A stretch of 23,155 nucleotides of DNA from the NCBI GenBank assembly GCA_964342575.1, contig CAYFGZ010000052.1:1-23155 (forward strand). Reading direction: 5' to 3'. Shown here in pieces: positions 15,138-22,021 of the stretch. This DNA is from GCA-002701455 sp964342575 (lineage in GTDB: Bacteria; Pseudomonadota; Alphaproteobacteria; Thalassobaculales; Thalassobaculaceae). The stretch's first letter is position 1; every line of letters starts with the position of its first letter. A model generated the notes under the pieces. It was not told the DNA's origin. It saw only the letters and a list, made by a program, of their open reading frames with translations, and searched no databases. A program made the position numbers and the translations under genes.

Positions 15138-15662
15138 CTAGTCTATCGGTTCAATAATTATTCCACGCTTAATATTTTTAATCTCTAAAGCACCAGGTTT
15201 AAAAGCCTTCTCAAGCACCGAAACAGCCAAATTGGGACGAGTACCCCCACACATAAAGACATCCAAAGCTGCGAACTTTCTCTCGGGCCAGGTATGTATG
15301 CTTATGTGCGATTCCGCTAAGACGGCTATACCCGATACCCCACCATTTTCTGTGAATCTATGGAGATGGATGTGGAGTAGTGTTGCACCGCAGATTTCCG
15401 CAGACTGTTTTAACGCTAACTCAATATGTTCGATTTTATCTAGATTCGATGCTTGCCAGAGGTCAATGATTAAGTGGTTGCCCGCAAAACTCTCCCCATC
15501 TTTTTCAACAAAGTGGTCTTCCCTAAGCTGCTCGGAGTAAGAACGTCGCGACGCGCGATTACTAGAGGACACTTCAACCGATAATTCCCTATGGTCGCCC
15601 GAATCATAATTACCAACCGTTCGGCCCGGTTCAGTTTTTGAGTTCATCTTGTAATTAGACAT
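15138..15662 (-). CDS. speD: S-adenosylmethionine decarboxylase proenzyme (SpeH/class 1B type)
   Basis: This proenzyme self-cleaves to form a pyruvoyl cofactor and decarboxylates AdoMet, supplying aminopropyl groups for spermidine. Cleavage should fall between E117 and S118 in LAESHISIHTWPE. The catalytic H123 and C138 (MCGG) stand 5 and 20 residues after that serine, as in the Thermotoga enzyme. The core begins near FAGNHLIIDLW (59-69) and runs to EPID. Core length matches the family, but about 45-50 polar residues precede it, rich in Ser, Arg and Glu and probably disordered. The ATG at 15662 has a GGA six bases upstream and I see no later start. No spermidine synthase gene is in the window. 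A DUF1289 gene lies 125 bases upstream on the same strand. Confidence 0.93.
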   Translation of the reverse strand: MSNYKMNSKTEPGRTVGNYDSGDHRELSVEVSSSNRASRRSYSEQLREDHFVEKDGESFAGNHLIIDLWQASNLDKIEHIELALKQSAEICGATLLHIHLHRFTENGGVSGIAVLAESHISIHTWPERKFAALDVFMCGGTRPNLAVSVLEKAFKPGALEIKNIKRGIIIEPID

Positions 15663-15711
15663 AGAAATCCAGTAACCTGATCTGATAAATCCATTTATTT
15701 TTTGACTATAC

Positions 15712-15727
15712 CGCAGAAAAAACTGCG
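15712..15727 (-). other. Hairpin in the leader of the AdoMet decarboxylase gene
   Basis: On the minus strand CGCAG-TTTTTT-CTGCG forms a perfect five-base GC-rich stem with a six-base loop, about 50 bases upstream of the AdoMet decarboxylase start. It could be a leader structure or an attenuated end for the DUF1289 transcript. The stem is short, so its function is uncertain. Confidence 0.3.
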
Positions 15728-15758
15728 AGTGAAAGCCTCCAACGTACCGCTATTGGTA

Positions 15759-15783
15759 AATATAAACCCAGTTTCTATGTCAA
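15759..15783 (-). promoter_or_regulatory. Candidate promoter of the AdoMet decarboxylase gene
   Basis: The minus strand carries a perfect -35, TTGACA (15778-15783), followed by TATATT (15759-15764). The 13-base spacer is shorter than the usual 16-18, and a 15-base option uses the weaker TATTTA. It lies immediately after the DUF1289 stop codon, where a separate promoter for the decarboxylase would be expected. Confidence 0.3.
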
Positions 15784-15787
15784 TAAT

Positions 15788-16021
15788 TCACCCCCCCGAC
15801 AACTTCCTCCTTGTCCGTCGCGTAATTCGCCGCTGGCTCATTCCATGGGCTTTTCTCCGCCGAATAAGCTCCTGCAGTACTTCATGTTTTTCTTCATTGG
15901 AATAACGGGACCAATGGGCCACTTCCCGCAAAGTCCGTAAGCAACCAAGGCAAAATTTCGTGGTCGCGTTTATTTGACAGACTCCCACACAAGGAGACGG
16001 TATTTGAAGTTCTCGTTCCAT
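15788..16021 (-). CDS. DUF1289 domain-containing small cysteine-rich protein
   Basis: This is a 77-residue protein with the DUF1289 pattern: SPCVGVCQINATTKFCLGC holds C11, C15, C24 and C27 (CX3C-X8-CX2C), followed by LREVAHWSRYSNEEK. The cysteines probably bind a metal (zinc or an Fe-S centre); the function of the family is not established. The C-terminal third is very basic (RRRKAHGMSQRRITRRTRRK), which suggests nucleic-acid contact. I start at the ATG at 16021 because GGA lies eight bases upstream. ATG at 16030 and TTG at 16042 are also in frame. The last codons contain seven consecutive G on the coding strand. It is upstream of and parallel to the AdoMet decarboxylase gene. Confidence 0.8.
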   Translation of the reverse strand: MERELQIPSPCVGVCQINATTKFCLGCLRTLREVAHWSRYSNEEKHEVLQELIRRRKAHGMSQRRITRRTRRKLSGG

Positions 16022-16425
16022 TACAATCATCCAACCAGACAATATATAAACCAGCCTATGTCATATCTGAAGCAATATACCTTGACGTTTCTTGATGCTC
16101 CCAGAATTTTGTTTTTCGGCGAAATAAACCCTTGCCATTCGCGTCTGCACCTTAGTGATTTTAACACATTCATTGGTTGGTCCCATACTTCATCTAGGTA
16201 TTTTTTTCAAATAAAACCGAGGCCTGTTCGATTTTTTTTAGTAACATCTTTGTTTTTGAATTACTCTGATATATTTTTTTTATTGTACTTGGTAGTCTAG
16301 ACATGACATTTTTCTGTTTTCGAGATCGACCTTAGTCGCTCGGGGTCCCTTGGAGTTGAAAAGAACAGGGTTACCTGAATTCTATTAATCAGCCCTGCAA
16401 TTCACTTTGTTTTGGAGATTAAGAA
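16022..16425. other. AT-rich intergenic region with helically spaced T-tracts; no gene seen
   Basis: This 404-base gap lies between the divergent DUF1289 and apaG genes. A plus-strand open frame through it (to 16300) is Phe/Leu-rich, has no ribosome-binding site and matches nothing I know, so I do not call it. T-tracts of 7, 8, 5 and 8 bases start at 16201, 16232, 16253 and 16274, spaced 31, 21 and 21 bases, close to whole helical turns. This predicts intrinsic curvature. Promoters for both neighbours should be here; TTGAAA (16356-16361) is a possible -35 for apaG. Confidence 0.5.
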
Positions 16426-16818
16426 TTGTATTCCGAAATAACAAATTCAATCCGCGTTAGCGTCAATCCAGTGTTCCTTGAAGAACAGTCTTCTCCAGAA
16501 AAATCACATTATATTTGGGCTTATGAAGTAAGAATAGAAAATCTGGGCCAGACGTCCGTGCAACTTTTAAATCGACATTGGTCCATAACCGATGCACTTG
16601 GACAAACGCAAACTGTCCGAGGGCCTGGTGTTGTTGGGGAACAACCTGTGCTCAATCCAGGCGAGAGCTTCGAATACACAAGCGGAACACCTTTAAGAAC
16701 CCCGTCTGGCTTGATGGTTGGTTCATATCAAATGGAGGACGTCAAAGGAGAAGTCTTTGATGTAAAAATTCCTGCTTTTTCGCTCGACAGCCCGCACCAA
16801 TCCGTGCAGTTTAACTGA
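16426..16818 (+). CDS. apaG: ApaG (Co2+/Mg2+ efflux protein-associated, DUF525 domain)
   Basis: ApaG is a small fibronectin-III-like beta-sandwich protein whose precise role is unsettled; in enterobacteria it is encoded with apaH and linked to cobalt/magnesium phenotypes. The match is clear: IRVSVNPVFLEEQSSPE (9-25), YIWAYEVRIEN (29-39), NRHWSITDALG (49-59), then the VRGPGVVGEQPVLNPG and SFEYTSGT blocks and GSYQM. Its 130 residues are the full usual length. The start is TTG at 16426, preceded by GGAG (16414-16417) at eight bases, and aligns with the normal N-terminus MYxxxT. It lies 132 bases upstream of folE, with a candidate promoter between them, so it may be a separate transcript. Confidence 0.95.
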   Translation: MYSEITNSIRVSVNPVFLEEQSSPEKSHYIWAYEVRIENLGQTSVQLLNRHWSITDALGQTQTVRGPGVVGEQPVLNPGESFEYTSGTPLRTPSGLMVGSYQMEDVKGEVFDVKIPAFSLDSPHQSVQFN

Positions 16819-16835
16819 AAAATTACCAGATTGGC

Positions 16836-16863
16836 TTGACACAACGAAAGTCAACTATACATA
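16836..16863 (+). promoter_or_regulatory. Candidate promoter upstream of folE
   Basis: A perfect -35, TTGACA (16836-16841), is followed by TACATA (16858-16863) after 16 bases, or by TATACA (16856-16861) after 14. It lies between the apaG stop and the folE start, and would drive folE-trkH-argE. Confidence 0.4.
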
Positions 16864-16950
16864 AACGATAAATACTGCAGCAAGGCTTTGGTCTGTAGTA
16901 CCTTCTGTTTAGTGTATAGGCAGCCAAAAATATTCAAAAGGAAAACAACC

Positions 16951-17592
16951 GTGTCGCCAGATGATCACATAGACCCAGAAACCCCTAGTTCAAGCACCCT
17001 GGATAAAACTAACGATGATAGGCCTTCTCGAAGCGAAGCAGAAGATGCTGTTCGAACGTTAATTAGATGGATGGGAGATAATCCTAATCGGGAGGGGTTA
17101 CTAGACACTCCAAAACGCGTGGTACTATCCTATGGAGAACTTTTTAATGGATACACTAAAAATCCAGGGGATGTTTTGAGTCGGACATTTACGGAAACCG
17201 ACGGATATACTGACATGGTTTTGCTGCGCGATATTCGAGTAGAATCATATTGTGAGCACCATTTACTTCCAATAATTGGACGAGCACACGTGGCTTATGT
17301 GCCAAACGGACGAGTTGTTGGTATAAGCAAACTTGCTCGTACTGTTGAACTTTTTTCAAAGCGGCTGCAAATTCAAGAAAAGCTAACAGCACAGATTGCA
17401 AATGCTATCAACGAGGCTCTTGAGCCAAAGGGGGTAGCTGTAATCATTGACGCGGTACACGAATGTATGACCACTAGAGGAGTGCATAAGCCGGGTGTCA
17501 GCATGGTCACCAAAACACTTCTAGGCTGCTTCAACGATGATAAAGAATTGCGGCTTGATTTCTTGACTTCAATAGAGCATCGAAATGTTTAA
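16951..17592 (+). CDS. folE: GTP cyclohydrolase I
   Basis: FolE converts GTP to 7,8-dihydroneopterin triphosphate, the entry step to folate (and in some bacteria queuosine). The zinc ligands are all present: C101 and H104 in ESYCEHHLLPI and C172 in HECMTTRG. RVVGISKLAR, the GREGLLDTPKR-like block (here NREGLLDTPKR) and QIQEKLT are hallmark segments. I start at the GTG at 16951, giving 213 residues, because AAAGGA lies eight bases upstream and the length matches the family. The frame stays open to a TTG at 16888, but those 21 residues would have no ribosome-binding site and would overlap the candidate promoter. The N-terminal 25 residues are polar and poorly conserved, as usual. trkH begins 27 bases later. 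Confidence 0.95.
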   Translation: MSPDDHIDPETPSSSTLDKTNDDRPSRSEAEDAVRTLIRWMGDNPNREGLLDTPKRVVLSYGELFNGYTKNPGDVLSRTFTETDGYTDMVLLRDIRVESYCEHHLLPIIGRAHVAYVPNGRVVGISKLARTVELFSKRLQIQEKLTAQIANAINEALEPKGVAVIIDAVHECMTTRGVHKPGVSMVTKTLLGCFNDDKELRLDFLTSIEHRNV

Positions 17593-17619
17593 ATGACCCC
17601 TGGTTAGATTGGAGCCAAA

Positions 17620-19071
17620 TTGGTAACTGTCGGCCCCGTATTTTTTATAATAGGGTTGCTTATGTCACTAGTAGCCATAGCTATGGGTCTACCTGCCGTA
17701 GCAGATCTAGCCACGGGTAATCCAGACTGGCACGTGTTCGCAGGTTCTGCTGCTGTATCTTTATTTGTTGGGGTGTCGTTGATGCTCGCAACACGATCAT
17801 CCTCAAGAACAAATTTAAACTTGCGTCAAGCTTTTCTATTAACCACGTTGAGCTGGATTGCTGTTGCTGCCGTGGGAGCACTGCCTTTCGTTTTTTCTGA
17901 ACTCGATATGGGTATTTCTGACGCTTTCTTTGAATCAATGTCCGGTATAACAACCACTGGTTCAACAGTTATTGTTGGACTAGATGCGGCACCACCAGGA
18001 ATTTTATTGTGGCGTGCATTGCTACAATGGTTAGGCGGTGTTGGCATTATCGTAATGGCGATGGCGATGCTACCTATTTTGAGCGTAGGTGGTATGCAAC
18101 TTTTCAGAACTGAAGCCTTTGATACTCCTGATAAGGTGCTCCCTCGCGCAGCACAACTAGCCGGTGGAATATTTGCTATTTATCTCTTCCTGACAGCTAT
18201 TTGTGCTGTGGCACTCTGGAGTACGGGCCTGCCTGGATTCGACGCTATCACTCACTCAATGACTACCATCGCGACTGGCGGATACTCTACAAAGGATGAC
18301 TCCGTCGGTTATTTCAGTAATTCTGCCGCTGAGTGGATAATTATTGCAGGAATGATCGTAGGCTCGCTACCTTTTGTTTATTATCTGAGGGTTGTACGTG
18401 GAGACATTTTTCCCATTATCAAAGATAGCCAAGTCAAATGGTTTTTGTGTATCACCTTCTTATCTGTAGCCGCCGTTACCTTTTGGGTTTTAAAACTCTC
18501 CGAAGAAGATGTAACCGATACGTTACGACATGTTACTTTTAATGTTATATCCATTTTGACTGGCACCGGCTATGTAACTGAAGACTTTGGGGCTTGGGGA
18601 GGATTCCCTGTAACTTTGCTGCTCTGCCTAATGTTTATAGGAGGATGCGCGGGCTCAACTACCTGTGGCATCAAAATATTTCGTTTTCAAGTACTAGCCG
18701 CCACCGCTCAGGCTCAACTGAGCCGACTTTTGGTTCCTCACGGTGTTTTCATACCATACTATAACAGAAAGGAAATTCCGGAAACGGTTTCCAACGCCGT
18801 GATGGGGTTTTTCTTTTTATATATCGCCTGTTTTGCTGCGCTAGCAGCAGGGCTTTCCGCTTTAGGCCTCGATTTTATAACCGCAATATCGGGCGCTGCC
18901 ACGGCAATCAGCAACGTTGGGCCAGGCCTAGGCAATACCATCGGGCCTACGGGCAATTTCGCAACACTTCCCGAATTAGCTAAATGGATGCTTTCATTTG
19001 GTATGCTACTGGGGCGCCTAGAGCTATTTACAGTGCTGGTTATGTTTTCTCCAGCTTTTTGGAGGCGATAA
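17620..19071 (+). CDS. trkH: Trk-type potassium uptake protein, membrane subunit TrkH
   Basis: TrkH forms the K+-translocating channel of the Trk system in the inner membrane. Four pore-loop repeats are visible: SGITTTGST (108-116), TTIATGGYS (215-223), ILTGTGYVT (312-320) and AISNVGPGLGN (429-439), each with the selectivity glycine. LLQWLGGVGI (134-143) and GGCAGSTTCGIK (341-352) are typical TrkH segments. The 483-residue length and the many hydrophobic helices fit. The start is TTG at 17620 with GGAG (17611-17614) five bases upstream. A regulatory TrkA subunit, needed by most such systems, is not in the window. It follows folE by 27 bases and precedes the ArgE-like gene by 34, so it is probably in one transcript. 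Confidence 0.94.
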   Translation: MVTVGPVFFIIGLLMSLVAIAMGLPAVADLATGNPDWHVFAGSAAVSLFVGVSLMLATRSSSRTNLNLRQAFLLTTLSWIAVAAVGALPFVFSELDMGISDAFFESMSGITTTGSTVIVGLDAAPPGILLWRALLQWLGGVGIIVMAMAMLPILSVGGMQLFRTEAFDTPDKVLPRAAQLAGGIFAIYLFLTAICAVALWSTGLPGFDAITHSMTTIATGGYSTKDDSVGYFSNSAAEWIIIAGMIVGSLPFVYYLRVVRGDIFPIIKDSQVKWFLCITFLSVAAVTFWVLKLSEEDVTDTLRHVTFNVISILTGTGYVTEDFGAWGGFPVTLLLCLMFIGGCAGSTTCGIKIFRFQVLAATAQAQLSRLLVPHGVFIPYYNRKEIPETVSNAVMGFFFLYIACFAALAAGLSALGLDFITAISGAATAISNVGPGLGNTIGPTGNFATLPELAKWMLSFGMLLGRLELFTVLVMFSPAFWRR

Positions 19072-19105
19072 AATTTAATTCAACGCAAGTGGGTAAATAA
19101 AAACT

Positions 19106-20272
19106 ATGAATGACATTGTAACCAAATCGATTGAATGGTTGGATCGTCTGATTTCATTCGATACCACGTCCCGCCTAAGTAATCTGGACCTAATAAAAGA
19201 GGTAGAGACCTACCTTAAGAACCTAAATTTAGATACTAGGCTGACTCATAATTCCGATGGAAGCAAGGCTAACTTGTGGTGCACGATAGGACCTAAAGAT
19301 ATTGGAGGCATAGTCCTCTCGGGGCATACTGACGTTGTTCCAGTAGATGGCCAGGAGTGGAGTAGACCACCTTTCAAAATGTCCAAAGCCAATGGAAAAC
19401 TATATGGACGCGGAACATCTGATATGAAGGGCTTTTGCGCCGTAGTCTTAGCAATGGCTCCAGAGATGACAAGAAGAAAACTCAAAATCCCTTTACACTT
19501 TGCGTTTTCATATGATGAAGAAATTGGATGTGTCGGGGTTCGAGGTCTAATAAAGGATGTTGTCGAAAATTTGCCGCTACCTCGGGCTGTAATCGTTGGT
19601 GAACCAACAAACATGAAAATTGTAGGTGGAAATAAAGGGGGCCGCTCGTTCCGAACAACAGTTCGTGGAGTGCCTGGCCATTCAAGTGAACCGGGCCGCG
19701 GAGCCAATTCAATCATGGCCGCCGCTCGCATCATTAATCATATCGAAGATATTCAAAATAGACTAATCAGCGAAGCAGAACCAACGTGTCTTTTTGATCC
19801 TCCATATACCACTTTTGACCTGGGCATCATTGAGGGTGGGACAGCGAACAACATTATCCCAGAATACACTCACTTCAACTGGGGGTATAGGGGATTGCCC
19901 GATGAAGATCCAAGGAAACTCGAATTAGAAATACGATCGTTTATTAGCGATCATGTCGAACTAAAACTAAAAGATGTATCAGGAGACGCCGGGGTTATCA
20001 CAAACCTTAGAAACGAGACACCACCGTTAATACCAGATCACAAATCTGCGGCAGAACATCTAATAAGGCATCTTACGGGACTAAACGAATCTGGTACGGT
20101 CGCATTCGGAACAGAAGCTGGACTTTTCCAACAGGCAGGCATACCTGGCGTAATTTTTGGGCCTGGGTCGATTCAACAGGCTCATCAACCCGACGAATTC
20201 ATCGAAATAAGCCAACTAGCTGAATGCGTCGTCTTCATGCAAAAGCTTACAAATTGGGCAGAAAATGACTAA
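19106..20272 (+). CDS. argE: Acetylornithine deacetylase (ArgE-like M20 peptidase family)
   Basis: This M20-family metallohydrolase most resembles acetylornithine deacetylase, which releases ornithine for arginine synthesis. The di-zinc site is complete: H74 and D76 in LSGHTDVVPVD, D106 in YGRGTSDMKG, the catalytic E138 and ligand E139 in SYDEEIGC, E166 in VGEPT, and H360 in QQAHQPDEF. The lid/dimerisation domain begins near GVPGHSSEP (188-196). Length is 388 residues, as expected. The region before the ATG has no clear Shine-Dalgarno (GTGGG about 12 bases away), so translation may depend on upstream trkH. ArgE, DapE and other M20 amidohydrolases look alike; GGTANNIIPE and FGTEAGLFQ favour ArgE but do not prove it. 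Confidence 0.85.
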   Translation: MNDIVTKSIEWLDRLISFDTTSRLSNLDLIKEVETYLKNLNLDTRLTHNSDGSKANLWCTIGPKDIGGIVLSGHTDVVPVDGQEWSRPPFKMSKANGKLYGRGTSDMKGFCAVVLAMAPEMTRRKLKIPLHFAFSYDEEIGCVGVRGLIKDVVENLPLPRAVIVGEPTNMKIVGGNKGGRSFRTTVRGVPGHSSEPGRGANSIMAAARIINHIEDIQNRLISEAEPTCLFDPPYTTFDLGIIEGGTANNIIPEYTHFNWGYRGLPDEDPRKLELEIRSFISDHVELKLKDVSGDAGVITNLRNETPPLIPDHKSAAEHLIRHLTGLNESGTVAFGTEAGLFQQAGIPGVIFGPGSIQQAHQPDEFIEISQLAECVVFMQKLTNWAEND

Positions 20273-20362
20273 ATACCTCTACCTGTAATGCTTGACTCAC
20301 CTATTTAAAACACTACTGCTATTTATTATTACTCCTGAAAAACAGCATCTTTTCTATTTTTC

Positions 20363-20393
20363 TTGAACAACGAGTGCAGAATACCGTACTAAT
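20363..20393 (+). promoter_or_regulatory. Candidate promoter of pgk
   Basis: TTGAAC (20363-20368) followed by TACTAAT (20387-20393) after 18 bases lies about 45 bases ahead of the pgk start, in a 164-base AT-rich gap after argE. The -10 is a weak match. A second TTGACT (20292-20297) lies further upstream. Confidence 0.3.
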
Positions 20394-20436
20394 TTTTCAT
20401 TAATAAAATATTTCCGTCCCTTATTAAAATGCTAAT

Positions 20437-21633
20437 ATGATAAAATATAAGACATTAGATGATTCAAATTTTGAGGGCATGCGCGTGTTACTTCGCTTAG
20501 ACCTCAATGTTCCTATGCAGAATGGGGTAGTATCTGATGTAAGCCGAATAAAAAGAGCCATACCAACGATTAAGGCACTTCTTAAACGGGATGCAAGGGT
20601 CGCCATTATTTCTCATTTCGGCCGCCCAAACGGCCAATTTGTAAAAGCCATGTCACTGGAACCATTAACTGCGGTGCTTCAAAAAGCGTTGCCAAATGTA
20701 CCCGTTAACTTTTTTCCCGATTGTATAGGGCCAAATGTAGAGCGCGCCATAAGAGACATGGAATCCAAACAAGTGATTCTTTTGGAAAATCTGCGTTTTT
20801 ATAGTGGAGAAGAGCGAAATGATCCAAACTTCGCTCAAAAACTAGCTAATATGGGTGACGTATTTGTTAATGATGCATTTTCCGTATCACATCGTGCACA
20901 TGCTTCGACTCAGGGTGTCACAGATTTTTTACCCTGTTTTGCAGGCCCTCTGATGGAAGCGGAACTAGAGGCATTATCGACAGCTCTAGAGAAACCAACG
21001 CGTCCACTTACGGCTATTGTAGGTGGAGCAAAAGTATCTACTAAAATTGAACTATTAACGAATTTGGTAAAACTTGTTGATAAACTAATTATTGGCGGTG
21101 GGATGGCCAACACTTTTATATTCTCAAGGGGTGTTTCGATAGGAACATCATTGGCCGAAAGAGAGTTAACGGAAACCGCTAAACAGATCGAACTATTAGC
21201 TAAAACACATGCCTGCGAGATTATTTTACAAAGCGACGCTTTGGTCGCAAAAAAACTTGAATTGGGCGTGCATCATCAATCCGTGTCCATTAAAAACGTC
21301 CCGCATGACGCTATGATACTAGATGCGGGCCCCAACTCGATCGTCACGTTTTCAAAACATATTCAAGGGTCTAAGACAGTTCTATGGAATGGACCGTTAG
21401 GGGCCTTTGAAATTCCGCCTTTCAACAAATCAACCTTATCTATAGCGCGGCTGATAGCAGACTTATCAAGGGAAGGAAAATTGGTATCCATAGCCGGTGG
21501 CGGCGATACATTGGCTGCCTTAAACCAAGCCACAGTAACGGAGAATTTTAACTACGTCTCCACAGCCGGCGGCGCTTTTTTGGAATGGCTCGAAGGAAAA
21601 GAATTGCCCGGTGTTGCCGCTCTAAGAAGATAA
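20437..21633 (+). CDS. pgk: Phosphoglycerate kinase
   Basis: Pgk interconverts 1,3-bisphosphoglycerate and 3-phosphoglycerate with ADP/ATP in glycolysis and gluconeogenesis. The signature VLLRLDLNVP (17-26), R37, SHFGRPNG (59-66), ENLRFYSGE (117-125), SHRAHAST (151-158) and the phosphate-binding GGGDT (354-358) are all intact. K203 in GGAKVSTK is the nucleotide-side lysine. The 398-residue length is full size. There is no good Shine-Dalgarno before the ATG at 20437 (AATGCTAAT). Neither gap (GAPDH) nor fba accompanies it here, although many bacteria cluster these genes. Confidence 0.97.
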   Translation: MIKYKTLDDSNFEGMRVLLRLDLNVPMQNGVVSDVSRIKRAIPTIKALLKRDARVAIISHFGRPNGQFVKAMSLEPLTAVLQKALPNVPVNFFPDCIGPNVERAIRDMESKQVILLENLRFYSGEERNDPNFAQKLANMGDVFVNDAFSVSHRAHASTQGVTDFLPCFAGPLMEAELEALSTALEKPTRPLTAIVGGAKVSTKIELLTNLVKLVDKLIIGGGMANTFIFSRGVSIGTSLAERELTETAKQIELLAKTHACEIILQSDALVAKKLELGVHHQSVSIKNVPHDAMILDAGPNSIVTFSKHIQGSKTVLWNGPLGAFEIPPFNKSTLSIARLIADLSREGKLVSIAGGGDTLAALNQATVTENFNYVSTAGGAFLEWLEGKELPGVAALRR

Positions 21634-21697
21634 AAGTGAGTAAACCTGCACATATTGACTTTCTAACAGGAAAAACATAACTTTACTGGAGAGGGAG

Positions 21698-21958
21698 ATG
21701 GATTTGGTTCAAGTAGCACCTCCACAGTCGGTACCGTCCAACGCGTCACTACCCGGTTTGGTAACACCCGCGAGGGTAGAACAAACCCGGAGCTCCGGTG
21801 TTCGGCCTTCTTCTGCCAACGGAGTAACACAAGCAGATGAAGACTACGAAGTTGCCGAGCAGAACGAGAGGGCTGATATAGAGACATCCCGGGTTAATAG
21901 ACAGTACAAAGCATCAGAAGATAGTTCCCGAGGATCGAAACTAGATATACTGGTCTAG
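21698..21958 (+). CDS. Hypothetical 86-residue disordered protein
   Basis: I do not recognise this protein. It has 86 residues, is rich in Ser, Pro, Val, Glu and Arg, and shows no membrane segment or cysteine. The first half (VAPPQSVPSNASLPG) is low-complexity and probably disordered. The second half is charged and could form a short helix, and the protein ends in the pattern SSRGSKLDILV. A strong ribosome-binding region, GGAGAGGGAG, stands directly before the ATG at 21698, which is the main support for expression. It lies 64 bases after pgk on the same strand and may share its transcript. Function is unknown. Confidence 0.6.
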   Translation: MDLVQVAPPQSVPSNASLPGLVTPARVEQTRSSGVRPSSANGVTQADEDYEVAEQNERADIETSRVNRQYKASEDSSRGSKLDILV

Positions 21959-22021
21959 TATCCCTTTCTACTACTGTTCAGATTAAGCAAAAAACTTTTG
22001 GCGCTTGAATAAGATGAGCAG

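Noticed and set aside
15125..15146. Inverted repeat ATAGACT/AGTCTAT around the AdoMet decarboxylase stop codon, considered as a terminator
   Set aside because: The seven-base stem is AT-rich and is not followed by a T-run on the minus strand.
15974..16300. Plus-strand open frame of 108 codons in the DUF1289-apaG gap
   Set aside because: It has no Shine-Dalgarno, its Phe/Leu content comes from T-tracts, it overlaps the start of the DUF1289 gene, and it matches no family I know.
16888..16950. N-terminal extension of FolE from a TTG at 16888
   Set aside because: There is no ribosome-binding site, it would overlap a TATACATA-rich promoter region, and the GTG at 16951 has AAAGGA and gives the normal length.
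19246..19734. Minus-strand open frame (162 codons) opposite the ArgE-like gene
   Set aside because: The plus-strand protein has the full M20 metal site; the antisense product is Pro/Arg-rich without any motif.
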